Origin: CAWVSB01 sp046710535
GTDB taxonomy: Bacteria; Pseudomonadota; Gammaproteobacteria; Pseudomonadales; CAWVSB01
DNA: 64,000 nt
Reading direction: 5' to 3'
Assembly: GCA_046710535.1 (NCBI GenBank)
Contig: JBKEHH010000004.1
Coordinates: 199,509-263,508, forward strand
In this document: positions 51,958 to 60,323 of the stretch, one piece after another
Position numbering within the stretch: position 1 is the first letter of the stretch
Layout of the letters: every line of letters starts with the position of its first letter
The notes under the pieces: generated by a model
What the model was told of the DNA's origin: nothing
What the model saw: the letters and a program-made list of their open reading frames with translations, nothing else
Database searches by the model: none
Position numbers and translations under genes: made by a program

Positions 51958-52992
51958 CTAGGCAAACTTGGTTAATACCTTACATTGACCACTTGGCGTT
52001 CTTAACGCTTCAAACGCTTCAGGCAGTTCGTTTATGGTGACTATATCAGTAATCATAGAGGCGACCTCTATTCGGCCTTGGCCCATCATCGCTACTGTAG
52101 TTTCAAAATCGTCTTTGGTATAAGCGATAGCGAACTGTAGACGGACTTCTTTAATCAAAGCTAAAAATGGCATGATGGCATCCAGTTGTTCACACACACC
52201 CACTGGAATAATTTTACTGCCAAAAGAGGCTAGCTCAATGCATTGCTGCAGTAAGCCCGGCGCACCGACGCATTCAAAAATGATATCAGCTCCACCACCG
52301 GTAATATCACCAAACTGCTGACTAAGCCCTTCAGTACCGGCGTCAATATCTGGTCTAATAATATCGGTAGCGCCCATACTTTTAGCCAGCGCTGCGCGTG
52401 ATTGGGCCAGTTCGCTAACGACAACATCGCGCGCGCCAAAAAAACGCGCCCATGCTGCTACTGCTAAGCCAATCGGACCTGCACCAATAATTAGCACCCG
52501 GTCGCCGGCTTGTAAATCAGCAACCCTCACGGCATGTAGTCCTACTGCCATAGGCTCAATTAGCGCAGCATGCTGCATACTGAGGTCATCTGGTAGCAAT
52601 AGTGTTTCGCGGCTACCGGTGGTGACATATTCAGCAAAGCCGCCGGGAGCATCTACCCCAGAAACTTTTTTATTTAAGCATTCAAAAAACCGACCAGTGG
52701 CGCAGGCTGCACATTTACCACAGGCAATAAATGGCAGGGCACAAACCCTGTCACCTACCTGCCAATTGCCATCGGCTTCTTTACCTACTTCAGCAATTTC
52801 ACCAACGTATTCATGCCCCAGCACTTGGCCGCAACAGGCTGTAGTTAAACCTTCACGGGTAGCATGCAAGTCTGTTCCGCACACGCCGCAGTAGCTCACT
52901 TTCATTACCAGTTCAGACGCTTCTGGGCTTGGGTCTGCAACGTCTTCGACTGCTAATGGTGTGCCAACTTGTTTAAATACTGCCGCTCTCAT
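51958..52992 (-). CDS. Zinc-dependent alcohol dehydrogenase (MDR)
   Basis: 344 aa. Catalytic zinc site GVCGTDLHATREG and GHEYVGEIAEVG; structural zinc Cys in CGKCAACATGRFFEC (about 90-104); cofactor loop GAGPIGLAVA (about 168). Resembles threonine/sorbitol dehydrogenase-like MDRs. It is followed by the GST and P450 genes on the same strand, probably co-regulated under operator copy 6. Confidence 0.9.
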   Translation of the reverse strand: MRAAVFKQVGTPLAVEDVADPSPEASELVMKVSYCGVCGTDLHATREGLTTACCGQVLGHEYVGEIAEVGKEADGNWQVGDRVCALPFIACGKCAACATGRFFECLNKKVSGVDAPGGFAEYVTTGSRETLLLPDDLSMQHAALIEPMAVGLHAVRVADLQAGDRVLIIGAGPIGLAVAAWARFFGARDVVVSELAQSRAALAKSMGATDIIRPDIDAGTEGLSQQFGDITGGGADIIFECVGAPGLLQQCIELASFGSKIIPVGVCEQLDAIMPFLALIKEVRLQFAIAYTKDDFETTVAMMGQGRIEVASMITDIVTINELPEAFEALRTPSGQCKVLTKFA

Positions 52993-53036
52993 AGTCTATT
53001 CCAATGCTTGTTATTATTTTTTTGAACAGTAAGTGA

Positions 53037-53657
53037 CTACCCTGCAGTGGCTGCAGCTGACGGACGTTTGCCTACTCGGGCAAACCATGCCTGCATGTTT
53101 TCTAGTTCAGCAGGAATACCTTGACCAATCAAATTACCAAAGTCTGCAAATGCATAAAGCTGAACATCCGCTAAGGTAAAACGCTCACCACAAACATATT
53201 GTTTACCGCTCATTAATCCATCTAACCATGCCCAGCTTTCCTGTACGATAGTTTTTAAATCATCAGCAGCATGAGGAATAACACGACAGCGGTTTTCAAA
53301 CATTGGCAAGCCTTCAGAACTTCTGAAGGCCAGTGTTAACGGCTCGAGGATTTTGCCATCAATACGACGGCTCCACATACGCGTTTCTGCATGCTCTTCT
53401 GGGGTAGTACCAATTAAAGAATCACCATCAGAAATTTCATCTAAATAGGAGCAAATTACTGTACTTTCAGCCAAGGCCATACCGTTATCTAATATTAAGC
53501 AAGGTGACTGAGCTGAAGGGTTTATTTTTTTATACTCATCCTTAAGATTATCTCCAGCCATAATATCTATTTCGACTCTTTCAATCTCTATGCCGCGCTC
53601 GATCATAAACATATTTACAACCCGAGGATTTGGACCAACTGACGTATATAGCTTCAT
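53037..53657 (-). CDS. Glutathione S-transferase family protein
   Basis: 206 aa. KLYTSVGPNPRVVNMFM at the N-terminus, NPSAQSPCLILDNG (cis-Pro region) and LAESTVICSYLDE; C-terminal domain with GERFTLADVQLYAF. Resembles aromatic-catabolism GSTs in length, but the substrate cannot be assigned. Lies between Zn-MDR and P450 with gaps of 44 and 51 bases. Confidence 0.85.
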   Translation of the reverse strand: MKLYTSVGPNPRVVNMFMIERGIEIERVEIDIMAGDNLKDEYKKINPSAQSPCLILDNGMALAESTVICSYLDEISDGDSLIGTTPEEHAETRMWSRRIDGKILEPLTLAFRSSEGLPMFENRCRVIPHAADDLKTIVQESWAWLDGLMSGKQYVCGERFTLADVQLYAFADFGNLIGQGIPAELENMQAWFARVGKRPSAAATAG

Positions 53658-53708
53658 TATTCTCTCACCTATTATTAATTATTAATCGTTAGTTTTAAGC
53701 CGACATTA

Positions 53709-54944
53709 TTACTTTTTGTCAAAGGTAATATGTAGCTCTTTTAGGCCACGCAATACAACATTGGGCCAATGAGTTAAGTCATTTTTATTTTCTGCCAGTT
53801 GTATATTGGTTAGGCGCTGTAATATTTTACTAAAGGCTACGTTCATTTCTTTACGACCCAACATCGCGCCGGGACAAAAATGTACGCCTTGGCCGAAAGC
53901 AATATGGTCTTTAGCATTACGTCGACAAACATCCATATTTTCAGCGTCATCAAACACTTCTTCATCGCGATTACCTGAAGCGTAACGCAGCATTAACAAG
54001 CTGTCTTTAGCAATGGCGACACCATCAATCTCGGTATCGCGAGTTACCACACGCCAAATACCCGCTGTTGGCGATGATAATCGCAGCATTTCTTCCACTA
54101 CGTTACCCATTGTTGACATATCTTCTAGTACGGTTTTCATTTGCATAGGCAGTTGAATGAGGTTCATCAAACCTTCTGCAATCGATGACGTGGTGGTCTC
54201 ATTACCAGCAACTAACAGTTGTTGGACCATGCTAAGTAGCTCTTCCATTGTCATCAAACGGCCATCGTCAATTTGGGTGTTGGCCAAATCTGAAATCATA
54301 TCGTCTTGTGGCTGCTTACGGCGCTGCTCAATCACATCGGCCATGTAAAGTTGGTATTCAACAATCAGCTGTGCGTTTTCTATTTCTTCCTCTGCTGTAA
54401 CCATGCCACCAAGGCGTGAAGCAAATGCATCTGACCAGCTTTTAAAACTGTCCAAGCCGCTACGTGGTACACCCAACTGGTCGGCAATAACATAAACTGG
54501 CAATGGCGTCGCAAAGTCTTTAATAAACTCACATTCGCCCGTTTCAATAAAACTATCAATTAATTCATCAGCTATTCGTTCAATATAGCCGTGCATTTTC
54601 TCTACTCGTTTAGCGGAGAAAACCTTATTGATTAAGTTGCGATATACCCGGTGACGCGGTGGATCCATAGTTAGCAATGTATCGACTTGCTCATAGCCAT
54701 CTTCATATATTTTTGCCGCTGCCGGAGACGGTTCTGGCCCTTGTAGCAAATGCTTAAAGTCACTTGAGAACAGCTCGGTGTCCTTTAACGCACGACGAAT
54801 ATCGCCATATTTAGACACCATAAATATATTGGTTTCGGGCAGTTGGTAAACCGGCGCTTGGTCACGCAAAGCCTTATAAAACTCGAACGGGCACTCGATT
54901 GTCTCGGGGTCAAAGAAATAAAAATCAGCGACTGACTTACTCAT
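53709..54944 (-). CDS. Cytochrome P450
   Basis: 411 aa from the ATG at 54944 with AGGAG 8 bases upstream; an in-frame alternative start lies six codons earlier. Motifs: LLVAGNETTTSS in helix I (about 243-254), EEMLR in helix K and the heme loop FGQGVHFCPG with Cys357. Soluble bacterial type requiring a ferredoxin and reductase, none of which are in this window. Its substrate is likely a hydrophobic or terpenoid/aromatic intermediate. First gene after operator copy 6 on the minus strand. Confidence 0.92.
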   Translation of the reverse strand: MSKSVADFYFFDPETIECPFEFYKALRDQAPVYQLPETNIFMVSKYGDIRRALKDTELFSSDFKHLLQGPEPSPAAAKIYEDGYEQVDTLLTMDPPRHRVYRNLINKVFSAKRVEKMHGYIERIADELIDSFIETGECEFIKDFATPLPVYVIADQLGVPRSGLDSFKSWSDAFASRLGGMVTAEEEIENAQLIVEYQLYMADVIEQRRKQPQDDMISDLANTQIDDGRLMTMEELLSMVQQLLVAGNETTTSSIAEGLMNLIQLPMQMKTVLEDMSTMGNVVEEMLRLSSPTAGIWRVVTRDTEIDGVAIAKDSLLMLRYASGNRDEEVFDDAENMDVCRRNAKDHIAFGQGVHFCPGAMLGRKEMNVAFSKILQRLTNIQLAENKNDLTHWPNVVLRGLKELHITFDKK

Positions 54945-55012
54945 TAAACTTACTCCTAGCAATAGCCATTATTGGAATTATGTATTGGCTATATTTGTTA
55001 ATTCTGACCGTC

Positions 55013-55053
55013 ACAGTATCCGAAGAAAAATAAACAGTCAAATCTGATTGTTT
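55013..55053 (-). promoter_or_regulatory. 22-base palindrome, copy 6, with embedded promoter
   Basis: Palindrome at 55032-55053 (minus strand AAACAATCAG-ATTTG-ACTGTTT). On the minus strand TTGACT (55036-55041) and TACTGT (55013-55018) lie 17 bases apart, giving a promoter for the P450 gene whose -35 is inside the palindrome, as in copy 3. Confidence 0.75.
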
Positions 55054-55166
55054 TTTTTCGAGAGGTTTGCTAATGTGACTTTTAACTTAAAAACAATAAC
55101 TAACAATGCTCTTTCTACGGCACTGTAAGCTCATTTACACTGCCACAACCACCACAGGAGAAATTC

Positions 55167-55928
55167 ATGGATCTCGGATTATCTGGCAAAAAAGCTGTCA
55201 TTACTGGATCAACTCGTGGCATTGGCCGCGCCATTGCTAACCTTTTAGCTGACGAAGGCGTGGATCTAGCTATATGTTCACGCAACCAGGAAGAAGTCGA
55301 CTCGGCTGTCGCCGACCTAAGCGCTAAAGGCGTTAAAGTTATCGGTAACGTGGTAGATGTTGCTGACAAAGAGACTTACCAAGCATGGATTGCCAAGGTA
55401 GGAAAAGAACTTGGCGGTATCGATATTTTTGTACCCAACGTCAGTGCTGGCGGCGGCATGCAGGGTGATGAAGGCTGGAAGGCGAATTTGGAAGTAGACG
55501 TGCTGGGAACCACCCGAGGCATAGAAGCCTGCATGCCGTTTTTGGAAGCGTCAGCAGCTGCCTCAATTATTATTATTTCCAGTACTGCTGGGGTCGAAAC
55601 GTTTATGGCTGCCAATCCATATAACGCCATAAAAGGTGCATTAATTGTACACGGCAAGCAACTTAGTCAAGCCTTAGCACCACAAGGCATTCGCGTTAAC
55701 TGTGTATCACCAGGCCCTATCTTTATTGAAGGTGGCGCATGGGACTTTATTAAGAACAACATGGCTGAAGTATATGACGCCACCCTAGCCCAATGTCCGC
55801 AAGGCCGTATGGGTACGGCGGAAGAGATTGCCAACAGCGTAGCGTTTTTGGCTAGCCCTGCGGCTAGCTTAATCACTGGTGTCAACTTAGTTGCCGACGG
55901 TGGTTTTACTAAGCGTGTCCAGTTGTAA
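55167..55928 (+). CDS. SDR-family oxidoreductase
   Basis: 253 aa. TGSTRGIG (12-19) and catalytic YNAIK (about 151) are present; NNAG is replaced by PNVSAG. C-terminal SLITGVNLVADGGF. Probable NADP-dependent alcohol dehydrogenase or ketoreductase. Divergent from the P450 gene across operator copy 6. AGGAG lies 7 bases upstream of the start. Confidence 0.9.
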   Translation: MDLGLSGKKAVITGSTRGIGRAIANLLADEGVDLAICSRNQEEVDSAVADLSAKGVKVIGNVVDVADKETYQAWIAKVGKELGGIDIFVPNVSAGGGMQGDEGWKANLEVDVLGTTRGIEACMPFLEASAAASIIIISSTAGVETFMAANPYNAIKGALIVHGKQLSQALAPQGIRVNCVSPGPIFIEGGAWDFIKNNMAEVYDATLAQCPQGRMGTAEEIANSVAFLASPAASLITGVNLVADGGFTKRVQL

Positions 55929-55948
55929 GTAAGCTGTTAGCACTGCCT

Positions 55949-55980
55949 ACTGGCCGGGCCCTGCTCGGCTAGTATTTTTT
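55949..55980 (+). terminator. Rho-independent terminator
   Basis: ACTGGCCG and CGGCTAGT arms (one mismatch, 9-base loop) followed by ATTTTTT, 21 bases after the SDR stop. Confidence 0.8.
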
Positions 55981-56041
55981 CTTAAAATAATTCCCTATAG
56001 TCAGCTTGCTAAGATCAGTCGTTAACAACGGAATAATTATT

Positions 56042-56812
56042 ATGGGCAAAAGTGATCGCATAGACGTTTATTTGGTGGCCGGTGGTAAATACCACGATAT
56101 TGACCACGCCAGAGTTGAGATTTTAAAACTATTAGCCGAGCAGCCCCGCATAAAAGTACAAGTAGGCAGTGATTACAGTGATATTGATGCTATTTGCGCT
56201 GCTGATTTTTTAATAACCTATACCTGCGATGTATTGCCCGAAGGCGACCAAACTCAGCGCTTAATTGAATTTATTCGAAGCGGCAAAAGATGGTTTGCAC
56301 TGCATGGCACTAATTCTATCTTGCGTTTTTTAGAACCTGATGAAGACGGTAACTTTAAAGTCGATTGTCCAGAAGAAGATCTATCATTTATGGAGATGCT
56401 AGGCAGCCAATTCCGGTCTCATCCGCCCATTCATGAATATAAAGTACAAATAACAGAACCAGACCATCCTTTGGTAAAAGACATACCTCCCTTCAAGGTG
56501 GATGATGAACTTTACTTATGTAAATTTTATGGTGAGCACCGCACATTACTGCATACCAACTGGAGTGAGCCAGTGGCTAACTTTATCCGTGATGACTGGA
56601 TGAAAGACACAGACCAACAGCCAGTACTTTATATCCACCCTTACGGCAAAGGCGAAGTATTGTATTTAACCCTAGGCCATTGCCGCGGTAAATATGATAT
56701 GCAGCCGCTGATAGAGGAATATCCGGTGCCAGAAGAAGGTGCATGGCGCACCGAGGAATTCTACGAGCTATTACGCCGCGGCATTGCGTGGTCAATGCAT
56801 GAGATTGCGTAA
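56042..56812 (+). CDS. ThuA-domain protein
   Basis: 256 aa from the ATG at 56042. The fold shows IDVYLVAGGKYHD at the N-terminus, LITYTCDVLPE and GKRWFALHGTNSILRF, ending in YIHPYGKGEVLYLTLGHCRG. ThuA proteins form a glutamine-amidotransferase-like fold linked to trehalose use or unknown carbohydrate or lipid roles. 39 bases before the acyl-CoA dehydrogenase, likely the same transcript. Confidence 0.82.
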   Translation: MGKSDRIDVYLVAGGKYHDIDHARVEILKLLAEQPRIKVQVGSDYSDIDAICAADFLITYTCDVLPEGDQTQRLIEFIRSGKRWFALHGTNSILRFLEPDEDGNFKVDCPEEDLSFMEMLGSQFRSHPPIHEYKVQITEPDHPLVKDIPPFKVDDELYLCKFYGEHRTLLHTNWSEPVANFIRDDWMKDTDQQPVLYIHPYGKGEVLYLTLGHCRGKYDMQPLIEEYPVPEEGAWRTEEFYELLRRGIAWSMHEIA

Positions 56813-56851
56813 ACCTCACAACGTAAAATATCACAATAACTAGGAAAGACT

Positions 56852-58039
56852 ATGGATTTACAATTCAGCGAACAGGAACATGCTTTTCAATTAGAGGTTC
56901 GCGAATTTTTAGCTAACAACCTCCCTGCCCATATTATAGACAACGCCAAACGCAACGGCGGCGTTTTTATGGAACAGGCAGACGCTCTTGAATGGCAAGA
57001 AATTTTAGTTAGCAAGGGCTGGGCTGTACCCCAGTGGCCAGTAGAACATGGCGGCACTGATTGGACGCCAGCGCAAAAATATATCTTTAGTAAAGAGTGC
57101 TATCACGCCGGTGCACCGATGCTAATTCCGCTTGGCTTATTAATGCTGGCACCAGTTATTATGGCTTTTGGCAGTGATCAACAAAAAACTGAATACCTAC
57201 CTAAAATACTCAGCGGCGAACATTATTGGTGCCAAGGTTACTCTGAGCCAGGGTCAGGCTCTGACTTAGCCAGCCTTAGCTTAAAGGCAGAATCAGATGG
57301 CGATGAGTATATAGTTAACGGCTCCAAAATTTGGACTACGCATGCCCACTTTGCTAGCCATATTTTTTGTTTAGTACGCACTGATAACAGCGTAAAACCA
57401 CAAGCAGGTATTAGCTTTTTACTTATCGATATGAAAACTGCAGGCGTTGTGGTTGACCCCATTATTACCATGGCCGACGACCATGAGCTTAACCAAGTAT
57501 TTTTTGAAGATGTTCGCGTACCAAAAACCAACCGTATAGGTGAAGAAAATAAGGGCTGGACCTACGCCAAATACTTGCTTGAATTTGAACGTGGCGGTGG
57601 TTTTTCAGCCCACCGAATTAAGCATGAAATCAATATGTTGCAAACGCTATTAGCCGATTTACAAACATCAAACCCTATGTTGAATGCTAATGGTGATATC
57701 AGCCGCAAACTAGCCCGTATTGAGATAGATTTAAAATCACTAGAGATTACCGAGTTGAGAATCTTGTCTGCTCTTAGCGCTGGCGGCAACCCAGGAGCTG
57801 AGTCGTCAATCATGAAATTGACAACTGTTCGTCTAGAGCAAGCGGTAAATGAATTAATGGTGGCAGTAACCGGCTACCACGGCTTTGCTATGAATAAACC
57901 AGCTAACAGTACGCCTTACCGCGACAATGATATAGCCACAGTAGTACCACGCTATTTAAATAATCGCGCGTCATCTATTTTTGGTGGCTCGCAAGAAGTA
58001 CAACGCAATATTATTGCCAAAATGGTGCTAGGTCTTTAA
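56852..58039 (+). CDS. Acyl-CoA dehydrogenase
   Basis: 395 aa. CQGYSEPGSGSDLASLSLKA (about 128-147), IWTTHAHFA and a C-terminal RNNRASSIFGGSQEVQRNI-like YLNNRASSIFGGSQEVQ match the ACAD fold. Length and GGSQEVQ suit the FadE-like group acting on steroid or branched CoA esters. Adjacent to ThuA on the same strand. Confidence 0.9.
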   Translation: MDLQFSEQEHAFQLEVREFLANNLPAHIIDNAKRNGGVFMEQADALEWQEILVSKGWAVPQWPVEHGGTDWTPAQKYIFSKECYHAGAPMLIPLGLLMLAPVIMAFGSDQQKTEYLPKILSGEHYWCQGYSEPGSGSDLASLSLKAESDGDEYIVNGSKIWTTHAHFASHIFCLVRTDNSVKPQAGISFLLIDMKTAGVVVDPIITMADDHELNQVFFEDVRVPKTNRIGEENKGWTYAKYLLEFERGGGFSAHRIKHEINMLQTLLADLQTSNPMLNANGDISRKLARIEIDLKSLEITELRILSALSAGGNPGAESSIMKLTTVRLEQAVNELMVAVTGYHGFAMNKPANSTPYRDNDIATVVPRYLNNRASSIFGGSQEVQRNIIAKMVLGL

Positions 58040-58138
58040 GTATTCAGCAGCAGCTTAAACAGCAATGAACTAATTAGTAAAATAATTTATTAATTTACCA
58101 ATATCTGTAATATGTAGATCCAAATCACCTCCTTCAAT

Positions 58139-58178
58139 TGTGATAAGACGACTACTACTGTGATAAGACGACGACTAC
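58139..58178. repeat. 20-base tandem duplication
   Basis: TGTGATAAGACGACTACTAC is followed directly by TGTGATAAGACGACGACTAC (one difference), just before the ATG of the secreted protein gene. Origin is replication slippage at a guess. Confidence 0.7.
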
Positions 58179-58180
58179 AG

Positions 58181-58591
58181 ATGAAAAAGAGCTTTTCTGA
58201 AGCGAGCAATAGTAACGCTTACATAAAATACACTATTAGTGTGCTAATTTTTTCGCATATATTTAGTGCAATAACAATTTCAGCAGAAGAATACTCTGAC
58301 CAGCAATCTTATGAAAACCTTACATTACCACTTAAAGAAATTGATTATGTAGATATTAACGAAAAAAAAGGTGTTACTAAGCATGGCGTCAGTTATGACG
58401 AATTAAGCCATGAAGCAATACTTTTTAAGGGGCAACAATACCACACGATGCCAGATTTTTTTCTGCCAAAAAAAACTAAAGCCAAAACCTTTACCATTGA
58501 TGGCGCGCCCATTATATTAATGGGCGACACACCAACGGAACTGCCTACATTAGATGGCGCAACAATAAACATAGAACTAAAAATTCCCTAA
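58181..58591 (+). CDS. Small secreted hypothetical protein
   Basis: 136 aa from the ATG at 58181. A long N-region precedes a hydrophobic signal (YTISVLIFSHIFSAITISA) and probable cleavage before EEYS. The mature part has KHGVSYDELSHEAIL and a C-terminal GDTPTELPTLDGATINIELK. No family recognised. 21 bases before the DoxX gene. Confidence 0.6.
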   Translation: MKKSFSEASNSNAYIKYTISVLIFSHIFSAITISAEEYSDQQSYENLTLPLKEIDYVDINEKKGVTKHGVSYDELSHEAILFKGQQYHTMPDFFLPKKTKAKTFTIDGAPIILMGDTPTELPTLDGATINIELKIP

Positions 58592-58612
58592 ATAAAAACT
58601 AAAGGACTCATC

Positions 58613-59011
58613 ATGAAATCAGCATTAACCCATACTGGCCGCAGCCTACTCGCCCTCTATTTTCTTCTACCCGGCATCATGAAATTTGTACAGTGGGATA
58701 TGCATGTGACATTAATGGAAAGCCACGGCATGACTATGGTGCCCGCGTTACTATTATTGGCTGGAATTATTCAAATTAGCGCAAGTATTTTCCTATTAAT
58801 CAATAAGCAAGTAGTGATCTGCGCGCTTGGTCTAGCGGCTATGACTTTAATTATTAATGTAAACCTGCATGATTTCTGGAATATATATGAAGGGGTGAAC
58901 GCCGAGCGTGAAACACAAAACTTTGTGAAAAATTTAGGCATTTTCGCCGGGCTGTTATTACTCGCTGCAGCGAATATACCCAGCTCTGAAAAAGCTGCTG
59001 CTAACGCGTAA
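58613..59011 (+). CDS. DoxX-family membrane protein
   Basis: 132 aa with AAGGA upstream. Four hydrophobic segments (LLALYFLLPGIMKF, VPALLLLAGIIQISASIFLL, VICALGLAAMTLIINVNL, NLGIFAGLLLLAAANI) match the DoxX-like family. Role unknown; follows the small secreted protein. Confidence 0.8.
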   Translation: MKSALTHTGRSLLALYFLLPGIMKFVQWDMHVTLMESHGMTMVPALLLLAGIIQISASIFLLINKQVVICALGLAAMTLIINVNLHDFWNIYEGVNAERETQNFVKNLGIFAGLLLLAAANIPSSEKAAANA

Positions 59012-59699
59012 AACGATAGTTAGGCTAGCCATTATTTAAATAAGTTTGATAGCTCTATTATGAAACGTGGGGGCATGGTAAAAACTCTGAATAGCCGCTA
59101 ATTTTTTAAATTAGTTTTTACTCTGCCCCAAAATACCAGACCGGCGATGTATCGAATAAGGCACCACTCAGATCGCTGTACTGGTTCTACTTAGGCGCGG
59201 TGCAAAAGTTGCTAGCATTCTAAACTTATGGCAAAGGTGTTAGTAAAGTACCCCAGAGTTTGCCTAACAAGCTAGGATATATTAACCGCAATAAAGTATG
59301 GCTAGCCAAAGTTCTTTGGCTTTAAATTTAATAACATCTCCATTATTGCCAAATTTTGTTAGTCTTCGAAAAGTGTTCTTTAGTCTTTATATCTCTTATA
59401 TGTTGATAATTAACAATCTTGGAGCCTATTCTCAGCTATATCGCTGCGCGCAGATTGCGAATCGCTAGTCGCAGATTGCAACTACTATGTCGCTATATGC
59501 GCTAGCTAACCTTGATAGGCTTGATCTGCATGTGATCAGATTTTAGATAATCGGCCTAAAGCCTCGTCATTGCTAGCTTCGTCACACTTGCCCAGAACTT
59601 GGCACGCGAGTTGCTTTAGTACTTTTACTAGAAGCGACTATCTAGCTGTTTGAGCATGACTCATGATCTCCTGTCGCTATAACATTCAAGGAAAAATAT
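59012..59699. other. Long intergenic region with imperfect hairpin
   Basis: 688 bases with no convincing gene. At 59070-59129 a 17-base inverted repeat with two mismatched bases (GGGGCA--GTAAAAACT / AGTTTTTAC--TGCCCC) encloses a second perfect 7+3+7 hairpin. CGCAGATTGC occurs twice at about 59449 and 59470. It marks the boundary between the catabolic region and the surface-polysaccharide genes. Confidence 0.5.
59070..59129. repeat. Nested imperfect hairpin
   Basis: Outer arms of 17 bases with a two-base mismatch block, spacer 26 bases containing CTAATTT-TTT-AAATTAG. It could be a terminator after DoxX or a remnant of a mobile element. Confidence 0.45.
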
Positions 59700-60323
59700 A
59701 TGCAGTCGTCACGAAAAATGAGCATTGTGCAAGATAACGCTCTGTTACTGTTGTTTTTTCTATCCGGCTCAACTGCATTGGTTTATCAGGTTATTTGGCA
59801 AAAGCTACTGTTTACTGCCTTTGGGGTCGATCTTCAGTCAACGGCCATAGTCGTATCGACGTTTATGCTAGGTTTGGGGCTGGGTGCGCTTGTTGGTGGT
59901 CAATTTGCTGAAAAATACCCGAATGACCAACTTCTATTTTTCGTCTTCGTAGAGGTGGGAATTGGTCTATTTGGTTTTGCCAGCTACGACGTAATTCGCT
60001 TCGTGGCAGAATCTTTTTTCGAATACCCATTAGTTGTTATAGCGGCAGTAAATTTTCTGCTACTGCTGTTCCCCACTTTACTAATGGGCGCCACCTTGCC
60101 AGTACTGGTATCTCACCTTTATAAGCAATCTCGCAATGTCGGCACCTCGATAGGAAGCTTGTATTTTTCAAATACTTGTGGCGCTGCTCTTGGGTGCTTT
60201 TTCGGTGGTTTCATTCTTCTCAATTTCTTTTCCTATAGTGAAACGTTAGTCATCGCGGCGATAACAAATATGGCAGTTGCAGCTCTCGCTTACCTATTTA
60301 TCTACAGGGTTGAAATAGTATGA
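59700..60323 (+). CDS. Membrane half of a spermidine-synthase-like protein
   Basis: 207 aa with AGGA upstream. About six membrane segments (LLLLFFLSGSTALVYQVIWQ, VVSTFMLGLGLGALVGG, VVIAAVNFLLLLFPTLLMGA) match the N-terminal half of the fused membrane/spermidine synthase family. The next gene overlaps by 4 bases (ATGA) and supplies the rest. Usually one chain; here split. Confidence 0.75.
   Translation: MQSSRKMSIVQDNALLLLFFLSGSTALVYQVIWQKLLFTAFGVDLQSTAIVVSTFMLGLGLGALVGGQFAEKYPNDQLLFFVFVEVGIGLFGFASYDVIRFVAESFFEYPLVVIAAVNFLLLLFPTLLMGATLPVLVSHLYKQSRNVGTSIGSLYFSNTCGAALGCFFGGFILLNFFSYSETLVIAAITNMAVAALAYLFIYRVEIV

Noticed and set aside
38656..53657. GSTs as lignin beta-etherases
   Set aside because: GST sequence alone does not identify etherases; no matching partner set was seen.
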